Shown: positions 31,260 through 40,973, numbered from the stretch's first letter. The stretch is 64,000 nucleotides of DNA from Pseudomonadota bacterium (GCA_023423535.1 JAFAFL010000041.1:21353-85352), one strand, 5' to 3'. The notes: a model not told the origin generated them from the letters alone. Made by a program: numbers and translations.

Positions 31260-33347
31260 ATGAACTTCCTCCGATCGATCAAAGGCCGTCTCTTCGTTCT
31301 CCTCCTCAGCCTCTGCGCGGCGCAGGTGACCGTCGGTGGGCTCGGGTACCTCTATCTCGAGCGGATGGGAGGTCACATCGGCGAGCTGGCGGAGGACGTC
31401 GTCCCCAAGCTCACCGCGCTCAACACGTTGAACGAGTCCGGCACCGCGATGATCTGGCAGACGCAGCGCTCGCTGCACGGGCTGCTCGAGGGCCAGCTCG
31501 GGCGGGTGAAGCGCGGCCGCGAGGCCTACGAGGCGGCGCGGAGAGACTTCGAGTCCGCGTGGGCCGACTTCGAGAAGCTGCCGCGCAACGCGGAGGAGGA
31601 GGCGCGCTGGAAGGCCTTCGTCGCCGCGCACCGGACGTGGAAGGCCGGCATCGACGCGGTGTGGGCGGAGCTGGACCGGGGCGCCTCGCACGACGTCGTC
31701 TATCCCATCTGGGCGGAGCGGGCGCTGCCGGAGAACACGCGCTTCCAGGAGGCGACGGAGGCGATGGTCGTCGCGGCCTCGCAGCACGCGAAGGAGGTCT
31801 CCCAGACCGGACAGGCCGACCAGGCGGCCGCGCAGAACTCGCTCAACGGCGTGGCCACGGTGGTGCTCCTCTTCGCCGTCGTGTTCGGCGTGCTGGTGGT
31901 GCTCTCCATCATCCGTCCGCTGAAGAAGGTCACGGCCGCGGCCGACGCGGTGGCGCAGGGTGACGTGGCGCAGACGATCGACCACAGCTCGAAGGACGAG
32001 CTCGGACAGCTGGCGGAGTCCTTCCGCGGCTCGCTGGCGTACCTGCAGGGCCTCGCGGGCGCGGCGGGCGCGATTGGCCGCGGCGACCTCTCGGTGCGGG
32101 TCGCGCCGCGGTCGGAGCGCGACGTGGCGAGCCGGAGCCTCGTGGGCACCGCGGAGGCGCTGGAGGGCGTGGTGAAGGAGACCCAGCGGCTCATCCGGGC
32201 GGCGGAGGGCGGAGACCTCTCGGTGCGTGGCGACCCTTCGCGCTTCAGCGGCGCCTACGCGGAGCTGGTGAGCGGCTTCAACCGGATGCTCGACGCGGTG
32301 AGCACGCCGATGGGCGAGGCCGCGCGGGTGCTCGACCGGGTGGCGGCGCAGGACCTCACCGCGCGGATGGAGGGCGAGTTCCGCGGCGAGTTCGCTCGCA
32401 TCCAGACCGCGATGAACAGCGCGGTGAAGAACCTCGACGAGAGCCTCTCCGCGGTGGCGATGGCGGCGGACCAGGTCGCGTCGGCCTCGGCGCAGATCGC
32501 CTCCACCTCGCAGGCCGTCGCGCAGGGCGCCTCCGAGCAGGCGCGCTCGCTGGAGGAGACGTCGTCGAGCATCGAAGAGATGAGCTCGATGACGAAGCAG
32601 AACGCGCAGTCCGCCGGGCGCGCGGACGAGCTCGCGGCGGACGCCCGCACCGCGTCCGGTGAGGGCAGCAGCGCGATGACCCAGATGAGCACCGCCATGG
32701 GCCGCATCCGGGGCGCCGCCGAGGGCACCGCGGCGATCATCCGGGACATCAACGACATCGCGTTCCAGACGAACCTCCTCGCGCTCAACGCCGCGGTCGA
32801 GGCCGCGCGCGCCGGTGCCGCGGGCAGGGGCTTCGCGGTGGTGGCGGAGGAGGTGCGGAGCCTCGCGCTGCGCTCGAAGGAGGCGGCAAGGAAGACCGAG
32901 GCGCTCATCCAGGAGTCGGTGCAGCTCTCGCGCGAGGGCGAGTCGCTCTCCGGCCGGGTGGGGGAGAACCTCTCGCAGATCGTCGGCTCGGTGAACGCGG
33001 TGTCGGACCTCATCAAGACCATCGCCACCGCGTCCGGCGAGCAGTCGCGCGGGGTCGATCAGATCAGCCGCTCGGTCGCGCAGATGGACCAGGTCACCCA
33101 GCAGAACGCCGCCTCCTCCGAGGAATCCTCCAGCGCCGCCGAGGAGCTCTCCGGCCAGGCCCAGGAACTCTCGTCGCTGGTGGCGCAGTTCCGCATCTCG
33201 CGGGCCGGAGGGAACGCGGTCGCGACCCGCAGGCCGGCGAAGTCGCGGGCCCAGTCGCAGTCGCAGTCGCAGTCGCTGGTGCGGCCCCTCACGCCGCCGC
33301 TCCCCGCGCGCGCGCTCGAGGCGGAGCAGTTGTTCGGGGACTTCTGA
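31260..33347 (+). CDS. Methyl-accepting chemotaxis protein with several HAMP domains
   Basis: Reading from ATG 31260 gives 695 residues. TM1 is at about 9-29, a helical periplasmic sensor is at 35-195 and TM2 is at about 198-219. Next come a canonical HAMP (IRPLKKVTAAADAVAQGDVA) and at least two or three further HAMP-like repeats, marked by GDLSVR (twice) and DLTARM. The signalling hairpin is intact (DINDIAFQTNLLALNAAVEA, then GFAVVAEEVRSLALRSKEAA). The tail contains a Ser-Gln repeat and no receptor-docking pentapeptide. No che genes are adjacent, so it is an orphan receptor. Confidence 0.95.
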   Translation: MNFLRSIKGRLFVLLLSLCAAQVTVGGLGYLYLERMGGHIGELAEDVVPKLTALNTLNESGTAMIWQTQRSLHGLLEGQLGRVKRGREAYEAARRDFESAWADFEKLPRNAEEEARWKAFVAAHRTWKAGIDAVWAELDRGASHDVVYPIWAERALPENTRFQEATEAMVVAASQHAKEVSQTGQADQAAAQNSLNGVATVVLLFAVVFGVLVVLSIIRPLKKVTAAADAVAQGDVAQTIDHSSKDELGQLAESFRGSLAYLQGLAGAAGAIGRGDLSVRVAPRSERDVASRSLVGTAEALEGVVKETQRLIRAAEGGDLSVRGDPSRFSGAYAELVSGFNRMLDAVSTPMGEAARVLDRVAAQDLTARMEGEFRGEFARIQTAMNSAVKNLDESLSAVAMAADQVASASAQIASTSQAVAQGASEQARSLEETSSSIEEMSSMTKQNAQSAGRADELAADARTASGEGSSAMTQMSTAMGRIRGAAEGTAAIIRDINDIAFQTNLLALNAAVEAARAGAAGRGFAVVAEEVRSLALRSKEAARKTEALIQESVQLSREGESLSGRVGENLSQIVGSVNAVSDLIKTIATASGEQSRGVDQISRSVAQMDQVTQQNAASSEESSSAAEELSGQAQELSSLVAQFRISRAGGNAVATRRPAKSRAQSQSQSQSLVRPLTPPLPARALEAEQLFGDF

Positions 33348-33374
33348 GTCCGGCACGATCCGAGGACACACGCT

Positions 33375-33392
33375 CCGTGCCTTCGGGCACGG
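33375..33392 (+). terminator. TTCG-loop hairpin after the chemoreceptor
   Basis: CCGTGCC-ttcg-GGCACGG is a perfect 7-bp stem closed by the very stable UUCG tetraloop, 28 nt after the receptor stop and 32 nt before hen1. It has no T tract, so it may be a weak terminator or a processing/stability element. Confidence 0.45.
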
Positions 33393-33423
33393 GGGCATGC
33401 CCGGGTAGAGTGCGCCGCCAGCC

Positions 33424-34827
33424 ATGCTCCTCACCCTGACGACGACCCACGCGCCCGCGACGGACCTGGGCTACCTGCTTCACAAGAACCCGGAGCGGCC
33501 ACAGTCGTTCGAGCTGCCGTTCGGACGGGTCCATGTCTTCTACCCGGAGGCATCTGCAGAACGCACCACCGCGGCGCTGGTGCTGGACGTCGATCCCGTG
33601 GGCCTCGTGCGCAACCGGCGTGGCCCCTCGGGTGAGGCTGGGGCGCTCGGCCAGTACGTCAATGATCGCCCCTGGGTAGCGTCTTCCTTCCTCAGCGTGG
33701 CTCTCGCGCGCGTCTACCGATCCGCCATTTCGGGCGCGTGCAAGGACCGGCCGGAGCTGGCCGAGGCACGAATTCCCCTCGTGGCGAAGCTGTCGGTGGT
33801 CCCCTGCCGCGGTGGCGAGGCTCTTCTTCGACGACTCTTCGAGCCGCTCGGCTACCGCGTGACCGCAGAGCGCCACCCGCTCGACGAGACGGTCCCGCAG
33901 TGGGGTGACAGCCGCTTCTTCACGCTCACGCTGCAAGCCGAGGCCAGGCTGCAGGACGTGCTCGCTCACCTCTACGTGCTCGTGCCGGTGCTCGACGACG
34001 ACAAGCACTACTGGGTGGGCGACGGCGAGGTGGAGAAGTTGCTGCGTCATGGGGAGGGCTGGCTCGGTTCACACCCGGAGCGCGAGCTGATCGCGCGGCG
34101 TTACCTGCGTCATCAGAAGAGCCTCGCTCGCGAGGCGCTGGAGCGGCTGGCGGCCGACGAGGGACCGGGGCTGTTGTCTTCGCCCGAGGCGCAGAGCGAC
34201 GTGGAGGAATCGGCGCTGGAGGCGAAGGTGAGCCTCAATGAGCTGCGGCTCGACGCGGTGGTGAAGGCGCTGGAGGAGTCCGGCGCCTCGCGTGTGCTCG
34301 ACGTGGGCTGCGGCGAGGGAAAGCTGCTGCGCGCGCTGCTGAAGAAGCGTCAATTCACCGAGGTGGTGGGGATGGACGTTTCCGTGCGTTCTCTGGAGAT
34401 CGCGTCGGAGCGTCTGCGCCTCGAGCAGATGAGCGACGCGCAGCGCAAGCGGGTGACGTTGCTGCACGGGTCGCTCATGTACCGGGACGCGCGGCTCACC
34501 GGGTTCGACGCCGCAGCGGTCGTGGAGGTCATCGAGCACCTCGACCCTCCTCGAGTCGCCGCGTTCGAGCGCGTGCTCTTCGAGTTCGCTCGTCCGCAGG
34601 CCGTGGTGCTCACCACCCCGAACGCGGAGTTCAACGTGCGCTTCGAGTCGCTGCCGGCGGGCACCTTCCGGCACCGCGACCACCGCTTCGAGTGGACGCG
34701 GGCAGAGTTCGTGAGCTGGGCGAACGGCATCTGCGTACGCTTCGGCTACTCGGTGACCTTTGCTCCTGTGGGTCCGGTAGATGACGAGGTCGGAGCGCCG
34801 ACCCAGATGGCGGTGTTCACGCGATGA
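33424..34827 (+). CDS. hen1: 3'-terminal RNA ribose 2'-O-methyltransferase Hen1
   Basis: The 467-residue protein has the bacterial Hen1 N-terminal domain (about 1-245, LLTLTTTHAPATDLGYLLHK) and a C-terminal methyltransferase. The latter has the S-adenosylmethionine loop LDVGCGEGKL (292-301) and the metal-binding set EVIEH (E368, E371, H372) with the later histidines of RHRDH. It methylates the 2'-OH at the repaired end of RNA so that the same site is not cut again. The stop overlaps the pnkp start by 4 nt, the canonical bacterial arrangement. Confidence 0.95.
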   Translation: MLLTLTTTHAPATDLGYLLHKNPERPQSFELPFGRVHVFYPEASAERTTAALVLDVDPVGLVRNRRGPSGEAGALGQYVNDRPWVASSFLSVALARVYRSAISGACKDRPELAEARIPLVAKLSVVPCRGGEALLRRLFEPLGYRVTAERHPLDETVPQWGDSRFFTLTLQAEARLQDVLAHLYVLVPVLDDDKHYWVGDGEVEKLLRHGEGWLGSHPERELIARRYLRHQKSLAREALERLAADEGPGLLSSPEAQSDVEESALEAKVSLNELRLDAVVKALEESGASRVLDVGCGEGKLLRALLKKRQFTEVVGMDVSVRSLEIASERLRLEQMSDAQRKRVTLLHGSLMYRDARLTGFDAAAVVEVIEHLDPPRVAAFERVLFEFARPQAVVLTTPNAEFNVRFESLPAGTFRHRDHRFEWTRAEFVSWANGICVRFGYSVTFAPVGPVDDEVGAPTQMAVFTR

Positions 34828-37427
34828 GCCAGACGAACGAACGTGTGTCGGCGCTGCCTGACGAGACCCTCAACGCAGTGCGGAAGGTACGCGCAGTCAT
34901 TCCAGAGCTCTCGCTGGTGCTGCTCATGGGCGCCTCCGGCTCGGGGAAGAGCACGTTCGCGCGAAAGCACTTCAAGGCGACGGAGATCCTCTCGTCGGAC
35001 GCCTATCGCGCGGTCGTGTGTGACGACGAGCTGAACCAGGAGGCGACACATGACGCCTTCGAAGCGCTGCAGTTCGTGGCGGCGAAGCGGCTCGCGCGCG
35101 GCCTGCTCACGGTCATCGATGCGACCAACGTGCAGCCGGAGGCGAGGCGTACGCTGGTGGAGCTCGCGCGGCGTTTTCACGTGCTGCCGGTGGCGGTGGT
35201 GCTCGACGTCCCGGAGCGCACCTGTCACGAGCGCAACCGCCTTCGACCGGACCGGCAGTTCGGACCGCACGTCGTGCGCAACCAACTGCAGCAGCTGCAT
35301 CGGTCACTGAGGGGCCTGCAGAAGGAGGGCTTCCGCCACATCCACGTGCTGAAGGATGACGCCATAGAACGCGTGGAGTTCGAGCGCCAGCCGCTCTGGA
35401 ACAACCGCAAGCACGAACACGGGCCCTTCGACATCATCGGCGACGTGCACGGCTGTCGCGCGGAGTTGGACGCGCTGCTCCTGTCGCTCGGCTACGAGGT
35501 TCAGGGCGATCGCGTTCGCGCACCGGCCGGGCGTAAGGCGCTCTTCGTCGGAGATCTCGTCGACCGGGGGCCGGACACACCGGGCGTGCTGCGTCTGGTG
35601 ATGGGCATGGTGGAGGCGGGGACCGCGCTGTGCGTGCCCGGCAACCACGAGATCAAGCTGATGCGGAAGCTTCGCGGGAAGGACGTGAAGGTCTCGCACG
35701 GCCTCGCCGAGTCCCTCGAGCAGCTCGCGCGGGAGAGCCCCGAGTTCCGTCAGAAGGTGGTGGACTTCATCGACGGCCTCGTCTCGCACTACGTCCTTGA
35801 TGACGGCCGGCTGGTGATCGCCCACGCAGGCATGAAGCAGGAGATGCAGGGCCGCGGGTCAGGCAAGGTCCGGGACTTCGCGCTCTACGGCGAGACCACC
35901 GGTGAGACCGATGAGTTCGGTCTGCCCATCCGCTTCAACTGGGCGACGGAGTACCGCGGGCGCGCAGCTGTCGTGTACGGACACACCCCGGTCGTCGAGG
36001 CGGACTGGCTGAACAACACGCTCTGTATCGATACCGGGTGTGTCTTCGGCGGGAAGCTCACCTCACTGCGCTGGCCGGAGCGTGAGCTCGTGTCCGTTCC
36101 CGCGCTTCGCGCGTATGCAGAGCCGGCGCGTCCTCTCGGCACGGGCGTCGCGAGCACCACGCTGAGCGCGCAGCAGCAGCACGACGATCTCCTCGATCTC
36201 TCAGACGTTCAGGGCAAGCGACTGGTGTCCACCAGGTTGCACCAGAACATCACCATCCGGGAGGAGAACGCGACCGCGGCGCTGGAGGCGATGAGCCGAT
36301 TCGCCATCGATCCGCGCTGGCTCATCTACCTCCCGCCCACCATGTCTCCCTCGGAGACGAGCCGCCGCGAAGGGCTGCTCGAACATCCCGCCGAGGCCTT
36401 CGCGTACTACCGCAGCGAGCGCCTGACGAAGGTCGTCTGCGAGCAGAAGCACATGGGTTCGCGGGCGGTGCTCGTCGTCTCGCGTGACGAGGAGTCCGCA
36501 CGGCGCAGGTTCGGTGTGACCACCGGTGAGACGGGCGCCTGCTACACGCGAACAGGTCGCCGCTTCTTCGGTGATCTCGATTTGGAGAGGGGCCTGCTCG
36601 CACGCCTTCGCGCGGCGATGGAGGCGACGGGATTTTGGGAGGAGCATCGGACGGACTGGGCGCTGTTCGACGCGGAGCTCATGCCGTGGACCCTCAAGGC
36701 GCAGGAACTCGTGCGCGATCAGTACGCCGCGGTGGGTGCTGCAGCGCGCGCGGCATTGCGTGAGGCGAACGAGGCCCTTGCGCTCGCGGCGGCGCGCGGG
36801 CTCGACGTCGGCGCACTCGCGCAGCGCTTCGCCGGCAAGGCGGAGGACACCGAGCGCTACGTCCGCGCCTACCGGAACTACTGCTGGCCCGTCAGCTCCC
36901 TCGATGATGTGCGGCTCGCGCCGTTCCACCTGCTCGCGACCGAGGGCGCGGCGCACGTGGACAAGAGCCACCTCTGGCACATGGAGTCGCTGGCGCGACT
37001 CTGTGCCGCCGACGAAGCGTTGCTCGTGCGCACCCCGTTCCGCGTCGTGGAGCTCGAGGATGAAGCCCAGGTGGCGGACGCAATCACCTGGTGGGAGGCG
37101 CACACGGCAAGCGGAGGCGAGGGCATGGTGGTGAAGCCGTTCGAGTTCGCCGCACGCGGCCGCCGAGGACTGCTCCAGCCTGCAATCAAGTCCCGTGGTC
37201 CGGAGTACCTGCGGATCATCTACGGCTTGGAGTACCGCCGCCCGGAGCACCTGGAGCGGTTGCGTCAGCGGGGCCTCTCCACCAAGCGTTCGCTTGCGTT
37301 GCGCGAATTCGCTCTCGGCGTCGAGGCCGTGGAGCGTTTCGTGCGCCGGGAGCCGCTCCGGCGCGTCCACGAGTGCGTGTTCGGAGTGCTTGCGCTCGAG
37401 AGCGAGCCCGTCGACCCGCGCCTGTAA
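34824..37427 (+). CDS. pnkp: Polynucleotide kinase-phosphatase, RNA repair (Pnkp)
   Basis: The 867-residue protein has the three bacterial Pnkp modules in order. The kinase has P-loop GASGSGKST (36-44) and phosphorylates 5'-OH ends. The metallophosphatase has GDVHG (206-210), GDLVDRG (243-249) and GNHE (273-276) and removes 2',3'-cyclic phosphate. The ligase-type adenylyltransferase has nucleophile motif KHMGSR (K542) and later motifs ELMPWTLK and EGMVVKP. With Hen1 it seals and marks RNA cut by ribotoxins. Length and motifs are complete, so the cassette looks functional. A strong hairpin follows 27 nt after the stop. Confidence 0.96.
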   Translation: MSQTNERVSALPDETLNAVRKVRAVIPELSLVLLMGASGSGKSTFARKHFKATEILSSDAYRAVVCDDELNQEATHDAFEALQFVAAKRLARGLLTVIDATNVQPEARRTLVELARRFHVLPVAVVLDVPERTCHERNRLRPDRQFGPHVVRNQLQQLHRSLRGLQKEGFRHIHVLKDDAIERVEFERQPLWNNRKHEHGPFDIIGDVHGCRAELDALLLSLGYEVQGDRVRAPAGRKALFVGDLVDRGPDTPGVLRLVMGMVEAGTALCVPGNHEIKLMRKLRGKDVKVSHGLAESLEQLARESPEFRQKVVDFIDGLVSHYVLDDGRLVIAHAGMKQEMQGRGSGKVRDFALYGETTGETDEFGLPIRFNWATEYRGRAAVVYGHTPVVEADWLNNTLCIDTGCVFGGKLTSLRWPERELVSVPALRAYAEPARPLGTGVASTTLSAQQQHDDLLDLSDVQGKRLVSTRLHQNITIREENATAALEAMSRFAIDPRWLIYLPPTMSPSETSRREGLLEHPAEAFAYYRSERLTKVVCEQKHMGSRAVLVVSRDEESARRRFGVTTGETGACYTRTGRRFFGDLDLERGLLARLRAAMEATGFWEEHRTDWALFDAELMPWTLKAQELVRDQYAAVGAAARAALREANEALALAAARGLDVGALAQRFAGKAEDTERYVRAYRNYCWPVSSLDDVRLAPFHLLATEGAAHVDKSHLWHMESLARLCAADEALLVRTPFRVVELEDEAQVADAITWWEAHTASGGEGMVVKPFEFAARGRRGLLQPAIKSRGPEYLRIIYGLEYRRPEHLERLRQRGLSTKRSLALREFALGVEAVERFVRREPLRRVHECVFGVLALESEPVDPRL

Positions 37428-37454
37428 TCGCCAGCCGCGTTCTTGAAGCTGAAA

Positions 37455-37485
37455 CGCCCCTCCCCGCGCGATGCGGAGAGGGGCG
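37455..37485. terminator. Bidirectional hairpin terminator
   Basis: CGCCCCTC pairs with GAGGGGCG, and inside it CCGC pairs with GCGG across a 5-nt loop (GCGAT). It stands between the convergent pnkp and Gly/Pro-rich lipoprotein genes. No long T tract is present. Confidence 0.6.
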
Positions 37486-37516
37486 GCTGACCAGATGCGA
37501 CTGCTACCGGTGCGCC

Positions 37517-38797
37517 CTATCGCCGCGGGCTGGGCGGCTGCGGACGGACGGGGCCGTTGACCGGGGTCTGCACCTTCGAGGGCTGCACCCGACTCGGCCC
37601 GTTGCCGCCGCCCCCGTTGCCGTTGTCCTTGTCGTTGCCCTTCCCGTGACCGCCACCCGAGGGCGGGCCGCCGCGAGAGGGGGGAGGGGTGGCGGGCCGG
37701 CCGACCTGACCCGGAGGACCACCGCGGTTGCCGTTGTCGCTGCCCACGCCGTTGCCGCCGCGGGAGGGGACGGTGCTCGGGGGCGGGTTCCCGCGCTGGG
37801 GCGGGGTGTAGCCGCGTCCGCCGCCGTTGTTCGTGTCACCCCGGCCGATCTGACCGTTGCCGTTGCCGTTCCCCGGCCCGTTGCCGTTCCCCGGGTTCCC
37901 GACACCGCCGCGGCCGACCTGGCCCGGCGGGGTGCCGCCATGACCGGGGGTGGGGCCCTGCTGCGGAGGAGGCGTCCCGCCCTGGCCAGGCGGCGTGCTG
38001 CCGTGACCCGGCGGGGAGAAGCCACCGCGGCCCGGGTTCACGCGCCCATTGCCGTTTCCGTTCCCGTTCCCGTTCCCCGGCCCGTTCCCATCACCGCGGC
38101 CGATCTGCCCGGGCGGCGTCCCTCCATGTCCCGGCGGCGTGCGCCCGTCGTCGCGACCGATGCCGTGCCCGTTCCCGGGCCCGTTGCCGCGGCCGGGGTT
38201 CGGCCCACCGTGACCCGGCGGAGGGTTCCCGCCCAGCCCCGGCGGACGCGGCCCACCCGGGGGCGGCGGCGGGTTGTGCATCTGCCCCGGCGCGCCTCGG
38301 CCCGGCGGAGGCGGCGGCGTGTTCACGTAGCCCTGTCCCTGACCGGGGGGAGGCGTGGGCCGGTTCACCCCGCTGGCGGGATGGGTGCCGGGGCGCTCGC
38401 GATAGACGTAGTGCCGGCTGCCGCGGTCCCAGTCGTAGTACGAGGCGTAGTGGCCCGGGTGGTAGTGGTGCGAGTGCCGCCCGTGCACGTGGCAGTCACC
38501 GCCCGCCGGCACCGGGTGGTAGCCGAGGTACCAGACGACGGTGGGCCCCGAGTACACGTAGTAGCTGTCCCGGTAGGTGTAGTGCGAGTAGTCCGGCGCG
38601 TAGTCGTGGTCGTGCGGCTGCTCGTAGAAACACCAGCCGTCGCCCATGTGCGAGGGGATGGGGTGGGCGCCCGCGTACCGGTAGTTGACGACCTCCTGGG
38701 TGTAGACCGTCCGGGTCTCGGTGGTGCCGTGGTGGTGGTGGACGCACCCGGAAGCACCGAGGAGCGCGACCGCGGACGTGAGCAGGAGCGAGCGCAT
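37517..38797 (-). CDS. Gly/Pro/Asn-rich lipoprotein with a Tyr/His-rich head
   Basis: The start at 38797 has GGAAAGGA at the right distance and gives MRSLLLTSAVALLGASGC, a lipoprotein signal. The mature protein opens with HHHHG after the lipidated Cys and then a region (about 20-135) extremely rich in Tyr, His and Asp, such as YEQPHDHDYAPDYSHYTY and HGRHSHHYHPGHYASYYDW. It then becomes almost pure Gly/Pro/Asn repeats (PPGHGG, GNGNGNGNG, TPPGQ) to the end. It may be a surface-exposed, metal-binding (His-rich) or adhesive polymer-like protein; that is inference. No folded domain is seen. Confidence 0.78.
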   Translation of the reverse strand: MRSLLLTSAVALLGASGCVHHHHGTTETRTVYTQEVVNYRYAGAHPIPSHMGDGWCFYEQPHDHDYAPDYSHYTYRDSYYVYSGPTVVWYLGYHPVPAGGDCHVHGRHSHHYHPGHYASYYDWDRGSRHYVYRERPGTHPASGVNRPTPPPGQGQGYVNTPPPPPGRGAPGQMHNPPPPPGGPRPPGLGGNPPPGHGGPNPGRGNGPGNGHGIGRDDGRTPPGHGGTPPGQIGRGDGNGPGNGNGNGNGNGRVNPGRGGFSPPGHGSTPPGQGGTPPPQQGPTPGHGGTPPGQVGRGGVGNPGNGNGPGNGNGNGQIGRGDTNNGGGRGYTPPQRGNPPPSTVPSRGGNGVGSDNGNRGGPPGQVGRPATPPPSRGGPPSGGGHGKGNDKDNGNGGGGNGPSRVQPSKVQTPVNGPVRPQPPSPRR

Positions 38798-38930
38798 GAT
38801 TCCCATCCTTTCCGGAGGCCTTTGAAGCCTTCGGGCTGGCAACACACCGACTGACGCAGCCGGCCGCAGAAGATTCATTCCCGGCCGGCCGCTGCCCGAT
38901 CAGGGCCCTTCAGACGAGACGACGGCGCGG

Positions 38931-40973
38931 CTACTGCGCGCCCTCGAGGAAGGCGCGGTAGGCCTCGAAGCCGTACTCGCGCCCGAGGAAGTCCCGCACC
39001 AGCTCCGCCGCCGGCTTCGACCCGCCGGGCTCGAGCACCGCGCGGCGGTAGCGGCCCGCGGTCTCCGCATCGAGGTACCCCGCCTGCTGGAACTGCGACT
39101 CGAGGTCCTTCGCGATGACCATCGACCACACGTAGGTGTAGTACGCGGCCGAGTACCCATCGAGGTGCCCGAACGCGAGCTGGAAGTGGGTGCCCTCGCG
39201 CTGCTCGTGGCGGAACGGGGTGAACTTCGTCTGCAGCTCGCCCAGCGTCTTCGCGAGGTCGAACGGAGGCTGGCGCCGGTAGTACTCGAGCGACACCGCG
39301 GCGAGGAACATCTGCCGGCGCACCCACAGGCCCTTGCCGAAGGACTTCGACGCGCGCAGCTGCTTCACCATCTCCTCGGGGAGCGGCTCGCCGGTCTGGT
39401 GGTGGCGCGCGAAGACCGCGAGGACCTCGGCGCTGTTCGGCCACTCCTGCAGGAGCATCGACGGGGTCTCGACGAAGTCCCACTCGGTGCGGATGCCGGT
39501 GATGCCCGTCCACTTCTGCCGGCCGGCGAAGACGTGGTGCAGGAGGTGGCCGAACTCGTGGAAGAACGTCTCCACCTCGTCGTGGCTCATCAGCTCACCG
39601 GGCCGCGGGAAGTTGCACACGAGCACGCCCTCCGGGAGGCGCTTGTCCTGCTGGCCCGCCGCGAGGTCGAACTGCGCCGCGTGCTTGTACTTGTCCGCGC
39701 GCGGATGCATGTCGAGGTAGATGCGCCCGAGGAGCTTGCCCTCCTCCAGCACGTCGTAGCCCTCGACGTCCTCGTGCCACACCTGAACGTCGGCGACCTT
39801 GCGGTACTCGATGCCGAAGATGCGCGAGGTGACGTCCATCACGCCCTGCTTCACGCGCGCGTACTCGAACCAGGGCCGGATGCTCTGCGAGTCGAAGCCG
39901 AAGGTCTCCGCCTTCAGCCGGTCCTCGTAGAAGTCCTGGTCCCAGGGTTCGACCGCGGTGGCCTTCGGGTGGTCCTTCCGCTTCCGCGCGAGCAGCGCGT
40001 CGTACTCCTTCTGCGCCCGTGCCTTCGAGACCTGCGCGACCTTGTCGATGAACTCCGCCGCCGCATCGTCGGTGCGGGTCATCTTCGTCTCGGTGGTGTA
40101 GGCCGCCCAGTTCTTGTAGCCGAGCAGCGTGGCCAGCTCGTGCCGCTTCGCGATGAGGGCCGCGAGCACCGCTTCGTTCTGCGGATAGGCGCGCTGCCGG
40201 TACATGCGCCACACCGCCTCACGCGCCTTCCCGTCCTTCGCGTACATGAGGAAGGGGAAGTAGTCCGGGTAGTTGGAGGAGATGACGACCTTCCCGTCCG
40301 GCCCCGGCGGGTGCGCCTTGACGTAGTCCGCAGGCAGTCCGTCGAGCTGCTTCGGGTCGAGCTTCACCGTGCGCACGTCCTCGCTGATGTTGCGCCCGAA
40401 CTGCTGCCCGAGCTTCACCAGCTCCTCGTTGAGCGCCTTCACCTTCGCGCGCGTGGCCTCGTCGCGGTCCACGCCGGCGCGCCGGAAGTCGAGCAGGGTG
40501 CGCTCCATCCAGTACTTCGTCGGCCCGTCCGCGTTCGAGAGGTCCACCGCCGAGAGCCGGTCGTAGAGCGCGCGGTCCTGCGCCAGCGACACGGAGAGCT
40601 CCTCCACCTTCTGCTCGCAGGACCGCGCCGCGTCGCGCATGCCCGCGTCCGGATGGACCTCGCGCGCCAGCGACGCGCGGGAGGAAGCGGCCGCGAGCGC
40701 ACCCATCGCCTCGTCGTAGGCCTGGAGGATCTCGTCGCCCTTCTGCGCCGCGTCGAGCCCCTTCACCCGCTCCACCTGCGCCCGCGCGGTGGCGAGGTTC
40801 TCCTCGCAGGCGGCGGTGAAGGCGGCCTCACCGGAGACGATGAGCCGCGCCGCATCCGGCGGCGGGAGGGACGGGCGGGTTTCGGCCGCGTTCGTGGTCG
40901 ATGACGTGGTCATGGCGTTCTTCGCGCACGCGCCGAGCGCGAGCAGGGGGAGGAAGAGGAGGATTCTGCGCAT
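38931..40973 (-). CDS. M3-family zinc metallopeptidase, predicted lipoprotein
   Basis: The start at 40973 gives MRRILLFLPLLALGAC, a lipoprotein signal; the upstream 33 codons are not used. At 680 residues it matches thimet oligopeptidase/Dcp-type enzymes, and the zinc site HEFGH (472-476) is followed by LLHHVFAG and the third ligand region. ASKSFGKGLWVRRQMFLAAV and YYTYVWSMVIAKDLESQFQQ are typical late motifs. It would cleave short peptides; with a lipoprotein signal it likely acts in the periplasm or at the cell surface, unlike the cytosolic members. Confidence 0.92.
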   Translation of the reverse strand: MRRILLFLPLLALGACAKNAMTTSSTTNAAETRPSLPPPDAARLIVSGEAAFTAACEENLATARAQVERVKGLDAAQKGDEILQAYDEAMGALAAASSRASLAREVHPDAGMRDAARSCEQKVEELSVSLAQDRALYDRLSAVDLSNADGPTKYWMERTLLDFRRAGVDRDEATRAKVKALNEELVKLGQQFGRNISEDVRTVKLDPKQLDGLPADYVKAHPPGPDGKVVISSNYPDYFPFLMYAKDGKAREAVWRMYRQRAYPQNEAVLAALIAKRHELATLLGYKNWAAYTTETKMTRTDDAAAEFIDKVAQVSKARAQKEYDALLARKRKDHPKATAVEPWDQDFYEDRLKAETFGFDSQSIRPWFEYARVKQGVMDVTSRIFGIEYRKVADVQVWHEDVEGYDVLEEGKLLGRIYLDMHPRADKYKHAAQFDLAAGQQDKRLPEGVLVCNFPRPGELMSHDEVETFFHEFGHLLHHVFAGRQKWTGITGIRTEWDFVETPSMLLQEWPNSAEVLAVFARHHQTGEPLPEEMVKQLRASKSFGKGLWVRRQMFLAAVSLEYYRRQPPFDLAKTLGELQTKFTPFRHEQREGTHFQLAFGHLDGYSAAYYTYVWSMVIAKDLESQFQQAGYLDAETAGRYRRAVLEPGGSKPAAELVRDFLGREYGFEAYRAFLEGAQ

